Shown piece after piece: positions 49,601-57,284 of a DNA stretch of 64,000 nucleotides; position 1 is the stretch's first letter, and every line of letters begins with the position of its first letter. The notes under the pieces were generated by a model that worked only from the letters and a program-made list of their open reading frames with translations, ran no database searches and had not been told where the DNA came from. The DNA is from Sipunculus nudus. Lineage: Eukaryota > Annelida > Sipuncula > Golfingiida > Sipunculidae. Both the position numbers and the translations under genes were made by a program. The stretch is from positions 73,384,643 through 73,448,642 of the forward strand of contig CM049307.1 of the NCBI GenBank assembly GCA_026874595.1. The letters are read 5' to 3'.

Positions 49601-52600
49601 ATTTTCTTCCTTTAAGCATTGTTGTTAAAGAAGTAAGTTTATTTTGTATTTGTTAAAATTTTCCAAAATACAGCGGAGCGACGTGACTCATGGATCCCTT
49701 GTTTAATACCGTGGCCATAAAAACTTAAATTTGAAAGTTTGGACTTTTTTAATGAATTCACCTTGCTGCCATAAATAGATGGTTTACCTAAAATTAACTT
49801 TGAGAAGTAATTAGACATCAGGTATCAGAATAGGCCCTTTTTATAGCTCCAGGTGTAGAGAATTCCCCTGGCACCAGCACCAAACAAGCTGGTTGTGAAC
49901 CTAGCTTTAAGGTTTCTTGTCAGATGTCACAAGCAGCATTAGACAGGCTTGAACCTGGGAGCCTACCGTCCTTCTATATTGAACCTCCATGTTTTAGCAG
50001 AGTACTTATAGATAAATTGTCACACAGGTACATGTATTGTCTGAAATGCATCCTTCCCCTTTGAACCAAAACTGCTACTTTTTGATCATCTGTCTCTCCC
50101 CCAAGCTTATTATGCACTGATTTACTAAACAATAAATTTGTTTTCCAAAAGATTGTACATTTTTATCATGGTTATCTTTGAAGAGTTTTGTAAATCTATC
50201 ATGGTTATCTTTGAAGAGTTTTGTAAATCTAGTGTCACAAGTATCTATCTATATCCTTTTAACATCCACATATTTGGGAAAAGATTGATTCAAGACCAGT
50301 TGTAAGCAAATTTTAAATCATGATATGGTATTTATCTGATCATTGTTAAATAATTTGTTCATTTTTAAACACTGATGTTGGGATTACATGGTCAAGTGAA
50401 TTCATAAAGCTTGATCTGAATTATGTGATGGCTCTGATAAGAGCCGTTTTGCTCAGAGAGCCATTGTGATCAGGTAGGGACTTATGTCTGAGTCTACCTG
50501 AGGTAGGCCATGTCTGTATCATCATCAGCCTCCAGCTCACGTATGTGAAGCTCAAGCTGGTCAAGCTTATCAGCAAAACGACAGGTGTAATCATACAGCA
50601 CAGTGCGGAACCCCTCCACACTGGCAATCTGGAGTCTCAGGCGGTACCGATGTGTCCTTGACCTGTCCTTGAGGGCTCGGTTGTACCGCATCATGATGGC
50701 ACTGAGGGTGTTGTTGACATGCACTAGTTGCTTACAGGAAAACTTGAACACTTTGTTCATGGCATCAAACCGCTCTCTGAGCTCCTCTATGTCAAAAGAT
50801 AATTCAGCAGACATGTTGATAATGAGACAATGCAGAAGAGTAACTCTAACACAGGGAGAGAAGTAATCACCTCAAGACTCAGTTGAGAACTGCTCAGCTT
50901 AACTCAGTGAGTAATATTTATAATAAAATGGTTAGTAGAACCACTGAGTACTACTGTGAGTGGTTCTAAAAAAGTTCAGTGTCAGATGCCACATATCTTT
51001 ATAATCATGGTTTCTTTGTGGTTAAAGGTGCATTTCATTAGAAGACACATACAGCTCACATGAGTAGCCTGTCACCTCCAGTGAGCACTCATTACCTGCT
51101 TATTGATTAGTGGGAGTTACACGAGTGACCACCCTGGTGGATTTGAGGGAGGTTATGCATGACTGAACATGGTCTTGTTTGCTGTCATTCAGGGTTAATG
51201 ACCAAGTGAATGCTATTACTAGGGTTATTAACATCATATATCACATGTCAAAATGAAGATTAAACATTTTTCAGACAGTTTGAATGACATTACTGTGAGA
51301 AGTGTTTATTTTGTTTTGAATTAGTTTGTGTGAAAATACTTAAGCTAAATGAAATAGAATGAAATGTACAGCAAGCTACACATAGCTGTTGAAATAATAC
51401 ACCAGTTAATTAAAATAACCTCATGTTGAAAGTTCTTTAACATCAAAAGAAGAGTAGCTAATTGATGATGGTGACTTGAGTTTCTTTAATTCCAAACAAT
51501 GCCATCAGTGACCCGATCAGTGGGGTCTGGTATGATAAGGCCCTGAGAAGTTTGTATCAATGATGACAATATTTTTGTGTCCATTTTAACGTGTAGATTA
51601 TCGGAAACAGAACCCCAGGAATATTCTCTCTGTACATAGGTGTCAGGGCATGACCCAAGGACATAGCAGCATCACGTTTGTATAATGTTTTAAGTGTAAT
51701 TTTATGTTTCAACACTTCTGTGCTGGATACCAAAAGCTGAGACAGGACATGAACCTTACATCATATTAATAAACACTGTGGACAAATCAGATTATGAAAG
51801 AAATTTAGGATTTGCTTTTTAGGTGACATGACTCAGGTTTCCTTAACAATGTTTTCATAAATGTCAGTGCCTGGAATCATACAGTCCTGCCAGTATCTCT
51901 ATTAAGTGATGGTTGGTTTCCTGTAAAAATATTAACAAAGGTTTCCTATCATATGATATTTATGTGACCTATATCCTCCGAGCTATGGGGCTTGAAATTA
52001 CCCCCCAGAATAATCAAAAATATAAAACAAAACCTCCAATATCTTAATAATTAATGATGGATTGTCATGAATCTTGCCTTGAATATTGACCATTACTAGT
52101 TTTGTCAGTTCCAGAAATGTGGTGGCACCACCTGTATTTTTGTTATTGTAACAAATATTTTTCTATTTTTTTTACCATTAAATGACAACAATCATGTCAG
52201 TTTCTCAGCTGTAATTACATCTAGTGTTCCAAAACCTGGTGTGTTTATTGATCACAAGTGGATGCCATCTAGTTATAACCCTGTCTGTCTGTTTGTCTAG
52301 CTGTCCATCCACACAAATTTGTTTTCAGATGATAACTCCAGGTTGTATTGACACATGGATTTCAAACTTGATTTATGTATGGCCCACCACTAAAGCAAGA
52401 ACCTATATGATTTTGGGGTCACAAGGTCAAAGGTCAAGGTCACAGGACTCCCTTATTTAAAAAGATTATGGCTGCATTTTAAGCCAAGCTTTTCTTCCCA
52501 AACTTTCCATTTTGCCCTTTTAGCTGACTTGCCAGTATGGGGAGAGCTTAAATGAATTTGGGGTCACATGGTCAAAGATCAAGGTCACAGGGGCCATCTG

Positions 52601-55600
52601 TTCACAAATTAGTTTCCAGATGATAACTCCAGTTTAGTTTGACATATTAGTTTCAAACTTAAATTATATATGACTCACCACTTAAGTAAGAACCGTGTCG
52701 ATTTTTGGGTCCAACGGTCAAAGATCAAGGTCATAGTACTCATTTCTTTAAAAAAAATACATATGCATTTGAAGCCAAACTTTTCATCCCAAACCTTCCA
52801 TCTTCAAGATATTGCTAACCTGCCAATAGGGGAAGATTCTGTTCAATTTTTGGGGTCAAAGGTCAAGGTCACAGTACCTACTGTGGAAAGATTATGGAGG
52901 CATTTTAAGCCAAACTTTTCATCCCAAACCTTCCATCTTGCACATAAAGCTGAGTTGCCAGTTGGCTGAGAACCTGATTGATTTGGGGGTCACAAGGTCA
53001 AAGGTCATGATCACATGGGCCAATCTATCCACATATTTGTTTCTGGATGATAACTTTAGTTTAGATTGACATATTGGTTTCAATTTTGACTTATATATGA
53101 CCCACCAATAATGTAAGAACCCTTTTGATTTTTGGGTCATAAGGCTAAAGGTCAAGGTCACAGGACCCACTTCTTTAAAACGATTGTTTATATATTTTTA
53201 GCTAAACTTTCAGTCCCAAACATTCTGTCTTCTAGATGTTGCTCATCTGCCAATAGTGGAAGTAACTTATGGATTTTGGGGTCACAAGGTCAAAGGTCAA
53301 GGTCATGGGGGCCATCTATCCACATATTATTTTTCAGATGATAACACCAGTTTGGTTTGAAATATTGGTTTCAAACTTGACTTATATATTGCCCACCACT
53401 AAAGTAAGATTCTGGGGTCATGAGATCAAAGGTCAAGGTCACAGGACCCACTGCTTTAGGAAGATTGTAGATGCATTGTAAGCCAAACTTTTCATCTCAA
53501 TCCTTCCATCATCGACATGTGGTGCACCTGCTAATAGGGGAAGTTTCTTTTTGATTTTGGGGATCACTAGGTCAAAGGTTAAGGTCACAGGACCCATCCA
53601 TTCACAAATTAGTTTATGGATGATAACTCCAGTTTGGGTAGACAGGTTTGCTTCAGACTGATCACAGGACCAATATTTTGGAAAACCTCATAAACATATA
53701 TCCTTATAGACAACTGCAGCTGAGCGTTGAGACCCATGTGTCCCTAGTTAATTTGTATTATTACCGGTACTCTAACACATAGTTATTCATATACAGTAGT
53801 GGCACTCTTCTTTGAGTCATCCACTTGCCAGTATACTGAAGTATTTAGTTTTAAGGTGTCATATCTGGCAGACTATAATGTATTGAGTTTATGAAGGCGC
53901 TAGGTGAATCTACCTTTAAAAACAAACCATAGCAGACATTTTTAATACCATCCTGTTAAAGAATTCAAGTAAAACAGAACTATTCATAATTTATTTAAGA
54001 TTCATGGGCCACATCTCCATTTTTAAAGCATTTTGTTACAAAAGGCTGAAGTCAGTTTAATAACATTTTGGCACACATAAGTATCTTTTATATAGCTGTT
54101 TATTGTGTTATGTTTTTCAAGAAATTCTCATACGGTAATTCCCATCACATACTTCTCAAGGATTTAAATGTGTTCTTTGTTAATTTAGCATTTACCAACT
54201 AAATGGTCTAATCTGAGTATTGTATCTGCCAAAACAAAATTTTGTGGATACTTTGTTTTTGACCAGACTATGCTGCCACCGCGTTCTCGTGTCACTTGTG
54301 AACTGGTGCCTAACCATTTTGCTTTGACCTCTGACCTTTCCTCTCTGTAGAGCATCCATCTGTGTCTGTATCCACACATCAACCCACATATCATAGGACT
54401 TGTTTGACCAATCTGGCTGGAATTTTTCACAAGTGTAGCTCTTGGATTGCTTCATATCATACAAAGAACTAGTGGGGCCACCTGCAATCATTTTTGCACA
54501 GCATCCATCTATTTGTCTGCCATGGGATAAAATCACTCATATCTCGACAGTGGTTGAACTTATCTGCCTAAAATTTTGCATGTGTATACATCTAGGATAG
54601 CTTACTTGATTTTATGACAGGTGGTGCCACCTACATTTACTTTTATGCTACAGACATCCATGCTAATATCTGAGGACTTGTTTGAGAGATCAGCCTGAAA
54701 TTTGGCACGTGTATAGATCGTACATAGCTCTATAGCTTATACCAATTTGGTGGCCAAACTTGCAATGCTTTTTGCATGGTGTCCATCTGTTCATCTGCTT
54801 AGAGTAAAAATCATATCTCAGCAGTGGTTTCACTTATCCACTTGAAATTTTGCATATATATACATCTTGGATAGCTTTCTCTTTCAAATAACATGTTTAT
54901 ATGGCAGACAATGTCAGACATCCATGTTTATATGCAACTATATCCCCTTGCCAACCAATCCTTGCCTCACTTCACCCATCCCACTCTTATTTTTGAGGAT
55001 ATATGTAGTCGCTTGTCAACTACCCGTATTCTAGTTTATTAATACACTGAATCCACATTCAGTTTACCCAGTGTGATGAATTCCTGAAAACTTAAGTCTT
55101 AGATTACTTCATGTCAATAAGATGCATGGTTTTACAGCTCATTTGCTGTATGTAAAAGACTGAGTAGAATTCTTTGTGATCTTTCATATTGAACCGTTAT
55201 TCATGAAATGTTGTATTTGTGTTTTATTAATTTATGATAAATCATAATTTTATCAGGTTTATAAACTTGTGATAATATTTAATCTTAAACATCATATATT
55301 TATGAATATATGAAAAAGTGTATATGTAAATATGTTAATACTTCATTTGTCCTGAAGTGCACATATTGATGTTAGGAAATCAATATATTTATACATTACA
55401 ATAAAGACTTGTGACAAGAATATTGTTGACATTTTTTGAGAATTGTGAATTTAAACATTTTGATCTGGATTATGTGATGGCTCTGATAAGAGCCGTTGTG
55501 CTCAGATAGCCGTTGTGATCAGGTAGGGACTTCTGTCAGAGTCTACCTGAGGTAGGCCATCTGTGTATCATCATCAGCCTCCAGCTCACGTATGTGAAGC

Positions 55601-57119
55601 TCAAGCTGGTCAAGCTCATCAGCATAACGACAGGTGTAGTCATACAGCACAGTGCGGAACCCCTCCACACTGGCAATCTGGAGTCTCAGGCGGTACCGAT
55701 GTGTCCTTGACCTGTCCTTGAGGGCTCTGTTGTACCGCATCATGATGGCACTGAGGGTGTTGTTGACATGCACTAGTTGCTTACAGGAAAACTTGAACAC
55801 TTTGTTCATGGCATCAAACCGCTCTCTGAGCTCCTCTACATCAAAAGATAATTCAGCAGACATGTTGATAATGTGATGATGTTGAATAGAGTAACTCTAA
55901 CACAGGGAGAGAAGTGATCACCTCAAGACTCAGGTGAGAACTACTCAGCTTGACTCAGTGAGTAGTATTTATAATAAAGTGGTGAGTAATGCTACTCAGT
56001 AGCTTAACTAGAGTTCAGTGTCAGATGTCTGTTACACTGAGTACTAGAGATGACACTCCTGGCTCAAATGAGTACCTTGTCATCTACAGTGAGTACTGAG
56101 TACCTGCTAAAACTAGCATTGGGTCACACATGAATGAGCACCACCACTGATGCTGACACCCAAGTGAGTCGGGGAAGTCATGCATGGATGATCAGCCTTG
56201 GTATTCATTAGAATTAGTGGATGAGTGATTAACTCACAGTTCATTTGATAATTGAACAAACATAATTATTGGGAGCAATATGTCACTATTGATCAATGTG
56301 AACCTTACTGTGAAATTTTATGTCTGAATGATGGGTCCTGTCTCCATCAAGGAACCAGTATTTTTATGCATGAAATGTTCCCTGACTTATCACATTAAGG
56401 GGTTATAGAGGTACAGTTTATACTCCAGAGATATAAACTCTGTCATAGAGAGGCAGTTATACTCCAGGCCCTTTTCTTAAAACCATGCACCAAATGGTTT
56501 ACTAGTATATTGCCTACTATTGGATTTGATGGGTATATGATTGATGAACTAATTTGTGAAAAATGCTCTAGTTAAATTGTAATGAATTCCTCTGATTTTA
56601 ACTTACAGTCTAGTATATACTGTATATTTGGTATATTTGTGTATTTGGTTTCTGCTTGACTTGATTGTTAAATCTTCCTTGTATGTTTAAAAGATTCTCA
56701 ATCATCAATAAGCAACTTTAGCTGCATTACTTGTTAGTGTTACAATAACATGTTCCAGAAACATGTTCAGCCCACTGACAAGAATTCTTTTGTTGATCCC
56801 ACAGGTTGTTTATATATCCTATTACTTGTTTTACAGTTCAGGAGAGCTGACAAAAGAACAAAGAAAGGAGGCTGAAATTGTTTTGAAAGGAAAAACAAAG
56901 GACAACAAATCAAGTGCCCATGTCAAGACACAAGCTTTTTCATTACCAAGGGGATGCTCAGAAGAATCTGCAGTAGTAAGAAAAGAAATCAGAATATCTA
57001 CAGATGAGGAGGCAGAGGATGAAGCTGAGGATGCGGGACACACACCCAGGATGAGCTCATCACCACAGAAAGGACATATAAAGGTTGTACTTGATTATCA
57101 CTTCTTCACTTTGCTTTAA
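40563..57119 (+). CDS. Acidic/lysine-rich protein of unknown function, modelled with four exons
   Basis: Model: 40563-40690, 41230-41393, 41603-41816 and 56837-57119 (128+164+214+283 = 789 nt, 262 aa). Phases fit at all three junctions (2, 1, 2). I do not recognise the family. Residues 1-41 are acidic (SYSDIVNSWFSDVHDD). The middle is very Lys-rich with a helical run (ERLNKNLKKAKRKQQ; TKSKRKKLKKQLRSILDKR), nuclear-localisation-like, with an acidic patch (DEDED). The C-terminal part has a DEEAEDEAED acidic stretch. Such alternation suggests a nuclear or nucleolar protein; that is inference. The first donor (AAG|GTTGAA) is weak, and the 15 kb last intron might hide further exons. A donor-like AAG|GTTGTA near the end could lead to 59488. 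AATAAA signals lie at 57190-57200. Confidence 0.55.
41230..41393 (+). CDS. Lysine-rich protein gene, exon 2
   Basis: Acceptor AAAACAG, donor AAAG|GTATAT. 54 whole codons, Lys-rich, with no stop codon in the frame. Confidence 0.6.
41603..41816 (+). CDS. Lysine-rich protein gene, exon 3
   Basis: Acceptor TCTGTAATAG and the best donor of the gene (AAGAG|GTGAGT). Encodes an acidic patch and the KKKVTALLAKIREKGITKSK helical segment. Confidence 0.65.
41825..42061 (+). repeat. 39-bp tandem repeat, six copies, next to a splice donor
   Basis: Unit GAGTAGTATAAGAACTCTTG plus 19 further bases (TAATTATAAAGCACTCCTA), nearly perfect. The first unit starts within ten bases of the exon 3 donor, so the intron begins in the array. 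The minus-strand open frame at 42052 is only this repeat. Confidence 0.93.
42212..42832 (+). mobile_element. AGCTCAGCTGA-family element, short copy
   Basis: Begins 'AGCTCAGCTGACTGTAAGTC', has the CTGTCTGTCCGTC leader, a 'GGACCTACTAATCTGAAATT' block and 'CAAGATATTAAGGAAAAACC', and ends with 'GAGCGACGTGACCCATGGAT' and 'CCCTTGTTTAA'. No coding capacity. Confidence 0.75.
43521..43536 (-). terminator. Histone-type 3' stem-loop, copy 1
   Basis: On the minus strand GGCTCTTATCAGAGCC: a 6-bp perfect stem with a four-base TATC loop, preceded by CAAAAC and followed by ATCACA, 48 nt after the stop codon of the 106-codon frame. Stem sequence, flanks and distance match the processing hairpin of replication-dependent histone mRNAs (consensus loop UUUC or similar). 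No AATAAA is seen between the stop codon and the hairpin. Confidence 0.8.
43585..43905 (-). CDS. Small all-helical acidic protein with histone-type 3' end, copy 1
   Basis: An intronless 106-aa gene; I do not recognise the family. The protein has no Pro, no Trp and a single Gly, with about 20 acidic and 16 Lys/Arg residues. It starts MSAELSFDVEELRERFDAMN, has a His/Arg-rich middle (SRTHRHRLRLQ) and an acidic end (LEADDDTDMAYLR). The pattern suggests long helices, perhaps a coiled coil or small bundle; it is not a recognisable histone. Three copies (also 50494 and 55543) differ at only a few residues although more distant flanks have diverged, which argues that the gene is real. TATA box 102 bp upstream; histone-like stem-loop 48 nt downstream. 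That 3' end would predict S-phase, non-polyadenylated mRNA; this is inferred. Confidence 0.85.
   Translation of the reverse strand: MSAELSFDVEELRERFDAMNKVFEFSCKQLVHVNNTLSAIMMRYNRALKDRSRTHRHRLRLQIASVEGFRTVLYDYTCRFADELDQLELHIRELEADDDTDMAYLR
44007..44014 (-). promoter_or_regulatory. TATA box, gene copy 1
   Basis: TTATAAAT on the minus strand inside a block (about 43930-44025) that is conserved in all three copies. It predicts a short 5' UTR of about 70-80 nt. Confidence 0.7.
44030..44260 (-). promoter_or_regulatory. Cluster of TGAGTA/CACTCA motifs upstream of gene copy 1
   Basis: About ten TGAGT or ACTCA half-sites in both orientations (for example 44032, 44153, 44175, 44194, 44214, 44240). 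Similar clusters lie upstream of copies 2 and 3. The half-site resembles those of bZIP proteins; the factor is not known. Confidence 0.45.
44965..45104. repeat. Left half of a duplicated block split by an element
   Basis: 'GTTTATGAAGGTGCTAGGTG' through 'CATGGGCCACATCTCTATT' matches 53887-54025. The match resumes on the far side of the element at 48276. Confidence 0.85.
45105..48275 (+). mobile_element. AGCTCAGCTGA-family element, about 3.2 kb, limits fixed by an empty site
   Basis: Begins 'TTTTAGCTCAGCTGACTATA', followed by a (CCGT)n leader and two or three diverged copies of a 'CCTACCATGCCAAAAATTGG' / 'GAGATATTAAGGAAAAACCT' block. It ends 'CAGCTGAGCGCCGTGACCCA' and 'TGGGTCCCTTGTTTAA'. The duplicated unit at 53.9-55.1 kb lacks it. 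GCTCAGCTG near the start and CAGCTGAGC near the end form an inverted pair. No coding sequence seen. A C-rich stretch at 46560-46670 is unexplained. Confidence 0.75.
45155..45232 (+). repeat. CCGT/CTGT microsatellite
   Basis: Repeated TCCG/TCTG tetramers forming the leader of the element; the open frame across it (SVRPSVRLDV...) is an artefact. Confidence 0.9.
48276..49407. repeat. Duplicated module, copy A
   Basis: Matches 54026-55072 throughout ('TTGTTACAAAAGGCTG', 'TTACCAACTAAATGGTCTAA', the GGTGGCGCCACC-type element, 'GAATCCACATTCAGTTTACC'). Confidence 0.9.
48470..49375 (-). mobile_element. Element with GGTGGCGCCACC monomers, copy 4
   Basis: Minus orientation: the right end (49270-49375) carries the 'GTCTACAAGGGACTACATAT' start and the left end the 'TGTATCCGCCAAAACAAAG' motif. 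About five decayed monomers (GGTGGTGCCACC). Confidence 0.75.
50430..50445 (-). terminator. Histone-type 3' stem-loop, copy 2
   Basis: The same 16-nt hairpin as copy 1, again 48 nt after the stop codon. Confidence 0.8.
50494..50814 (-). CDS. Small all-helical acidic protein with histone-type 3' end, copy 2
   Basis: 106 aa. By eye it differs from copy 1 at four residues (V9I, E24K, H57Y, E79K), three of them charge changes or His to Tyr. Intact frame, TATA box 102 bp upstream and stem-loop 48 nt downstream. It lies in the younger duplicated segment (49408-51855), so its similarity to copy 1 alone would not prove constraint; copy 3 does that. Confidence 0.85.
   Translation of the reverse strand: MSAELSFDIEELRERFDAMNKVFKFSCKQLVHVNNTLSAIMMRYNRALKDRSRTHRYRLRLQIASVEGFRTVLYDYTCRFADKLDQLELHIRELEADDDTDMAYLR
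50916..50923 (-). promoter_or_regulatory. TATA box, gene copy 2
   Basis: TTATAAAT on the minus strand, same position relative to the ATG as in copy 1. Confidence 0.7.
51856..53886. other. Extra DNA in the second unit, mostly repeat
   Basis: Absent from the matching position of the first unit (44965). 51990-52140 is the reverse complement of the family at 28900-29350. 52230-53750 is an AGGTCA-rich array with an AGCTCAGCTGA-family 3' end. No gene. Confidence 0.75.
52300..53755 (+). repeat. AGGTCA-rich tandem array with AGCTCAGCTGA-family 3' end
   Basis: About nine monomers with spacing 138-152 bp, each with 'AAGGTCAAAGGTCAAGGTCA' or a variant (52418, 52570, 52712, 52855, 52993, 53145, 53283, 53423, 53571). 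A higher-order period near 290 bp is marked by 'GATGATAACTCCAG'. Ends 'GCAGCTGAGCGTTGAGACCC'. Open frames over it are artefacts. Confidence 0.85.
53887..55072. repeat. Duplicated module, copy B (empty site for the 3.2 kb element)
   Basis: Continuous version of 44965-45104 plus 48276-49407; the junction reads 'CACATCTCCATTTTTAAAGC'. Confidence 0.9.
54215..55030 (-). mobile_element. Element with GGTGGCGCCACC monomers, copy 5
   Basis: The paralogue of copy 4, so inserted before the duplication. Left end 'GTATCTGCCAAAACAAAATT', right end 'GTAGTCGCTTGTCAACTACC'. Confidence 0.75.
55479..55494 (-). terminator. Histone-type 3' stem-loop, copy 3
   Basis: The same hairpin, perfectly kept, 48 nt after the stop codon. 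Sequence beyond about 20 nt downstream no longer matches copies 1 and 2. Confidence 0.82.
55543..55863 (-). CDS. Small all-helical acidic protein with histone-type 3' end, copy 3
   Basis: 106 aa, about 97.5% identical in DNA to copy 1 (8 differences in 321 nt by eye). Residue changes include E24K, H57Y, F76Y and D101Q. Its flanks beyond the core promoter (upstream of about 56000) and beyond the stem-loop are clearly more diverged than the coding part, which points to selection or gene conversion. TATA box 104 bp upstream. Confidence 0.85.
   Translation of the reverse strand: MSAELSFDVEELRERFDAMNKVFKFSCKQLVHVNNTLSAIMMRYNRALKDRSRTHRYRLRLQIASVEGFRTVLYDYTCRYADELDQLELHIRELEADDDTQMAYLR
55967..55974 (-). 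promoter_or_regulatory. TATA box, gene copy 3
   Basis: TTATAAAT on the minus strand in the conserved core block 'AGTGAGTAGTATTTATAATA' (plus-strand reading). Confidence 0.7.
56000..56240 (-). promoter_or_regulatory. TGAGTA cluster upstream of gene copy 3
   Basis: Repeated TGAGTA/TGAGTG half-sites (for example 56037, 56071, 56091, 56097, 56165) in sequence otherwise diverged from copies 1 and 2. Confidence 0.4.
56250..56836. other. Intron before lysine-rich gene exon 4
   Basis: AT-rich; nothing else recognised. Confidence 0.5.
56837..57119 (+). CDS. Lysine-rich protein gene, exon 4 (probably with stop codon)
   Basis: Acceptor TTGTTTTACAG with the phase needed after exon 3. Encodes ELTKEQRKEAEIVLKGK and an acidic DEEAEDEAEDA stretch. 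The open frame reads 12 codons past a possible donor at 57081 to TAA at 57119. That it belongs with exons 1-3 rests on phase and composition only. Confidence 0.5.
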
Positions 57120-57189
57120 GCTAAACCATGTTAGTCTGACATGTATGTAAATATATATTTGTATTTGGTTTTCATTAGGTTATTTTAAG

Positions 57190-57200
57190 AATAAAATAAA
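57190..57200 (+). terminator. Polyadenylation signals (AATAAA, twice overlapping)
   Basis: AATAAAATAAA about 70 bp after the stop at 57119; consistent with the end of the plus-strand gene. Confidence 0.5.
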
Positions 57201-57284
57201 TATTATTATACACTAGCTTATAAACCCGGTATACCAGGCTTATTACCAGGGTTGGGGAGATATATTAACTGAGATGTGGAATGT

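Larger units (their letters stand above)
49408..51855. repeat. Segmental duplication, copy B (with gene copy 2)
   Basis: Near-identical to 42590-44965. It contains an extra AT-rich insert (about 49470-49550) and a short local duplication near 50165-50230 ('TATCATGGTTATCTTTGAAG' twice). Confidence 0.92.
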
